Source: Dehalococcoidia bacterium (GTDB lineage: Bacteria; Chloroflexota; Dehalococcoidia; GIF9; AB-539-J10). Taken from it: DNA of 6,177 nt. Below, piece after piece: positions 6,041-6,177 of the stretch; position 1 is the first letter of the stretch; the number at the start of each line of letters is the position of its first letter. The position numbers and the translations under genes were made by a program. The notes under the pieces are model-generated. The model saw only the letters and a program-made list of their open reading frames with translations. It did not search any database and was not told the DNA's origin. The stretch covers positions 1-6,177 of the forward strand of contig SOJG01000078.1 of the NCBI GenBank assembly GCA_004375885.1, written 5' to 3'.

Positions 6041-6177
6041 GCTCGCTCTGCTGGTTCTGGTAATTGCGGCGGCTATCGGCTTTGGTGTAGTTAATGGTTT
6101 TAATGACGCTGCCAATGCTGTCGCTGCTTCGATTGGCTCCCGGGCTCTTTCACCTCGAAACGCCATAATACTGGCTG
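6033..6177 (+). CDS. PiT family inorganic phosphate transporter, N-terminal part (cut by window edge)
   Basis: ATG 6033 opens a frame that runs off the window end after 48 codons. The N-terminus is a hydrophobic membrane segment (residues 4-20) followed by the PHO4/PiT signature 'NGFNDAANAVAASIGSRAL' (21-39). This conserved GFNDxxN region is part of the phosphate- and cation-coupling site of these symporters, which import phosphate with H+ or Na+. The start lies inside the end of the DUF47 gene (8-base overlap, different frame). It has no strong ribosome-binding site of its own (GAGGG at 6014-6018 is 14 bases away), so it relies on coupling. pit-type naming is reasonable, but I cannot separate H+- from Na+-coupled members from this fragment. 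Confidence 0.9.
   Translation, partial: MPELALLVLVIAAAIGFGVVNGFNDAANAVAASIGSRALSPRNAIILA

Overview
The window is a bacterial chromosome segment of moderately high GC. All the genes I can support lie on the plus strand, and the intergenic gaps are short. The protein families (DUF362 iron-sulfur-type protein, AmmeMemoRadiSam radical-SAM/AMMECR1 pair, family 5 solute-binding lipoprotein, RarA, DUF47-PiT) suggest a free-living, probably anaerobic bacterium. A palindromic intergenic repeat of the 'ATTGC...GCAAT' kind and the overall gene style make me think of Chloroflexota (Dehalococcoidia-like). That placement is a guess, because no marker gene is present.

Layout. (1) Bases 2-310: C-terminal 102 residues of a DUF362 protein whose 5' part lies outside the window. 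(2) Bases 311-507: a short gap with a weak hairpin and a possible 42-codon reading frame or gene relic (354-482). (3) Bases 508-2100: a complete family 5 extracellular solute-binding protein with a lipoprotein signal peptide, standing without its ABC permease and ATPase genes here. (4) Bases 2203-3213 and 3226-3741: amrS (radical SAM) and amrA (AMMECR1), two of the three parts of the functionally unresolved AmmeMemoRadiSam system. The third part, Memo/AmrB, is not in the window. An extended -10 box lies so close to the amrS ATG that the transcript is probably leaderless. (5) Bases 3761-5098: rarA/mgsA, a replication-restart AAA+ ATPase, 19 bases after amrA and probably read through from it. 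(6) Bases 5099-5407: a non-coding gap with a 9-bp-stem hairpin, a 10-bp palindrome, a palindromic interspersed repeat with a degenerate inverted half-copy, and a clear extended -10 promoter. (7) Bases 5408-6040 and 6033 to the edge: a DUF47 PhoU-like protein and a PiT-family phosphate transporter, overlapping by 8 bases as a phosphate-uptake operon.

How the genes work together. Two units are convincing: amrS-amrA-(rarA), started by the promoter at 2186-2194, and the DUF47-pit operon, started by the promoter at 5341-5349. The DUF362 gene and the solute-binding protein cannot be tied to either unit. The least understood biology is the AmrS/AmrA pair, whose substrate is unknown to me. The other items worth checking are the leaderless amrS start, the repeat-bearing gap and the small reading frame at 354-482.
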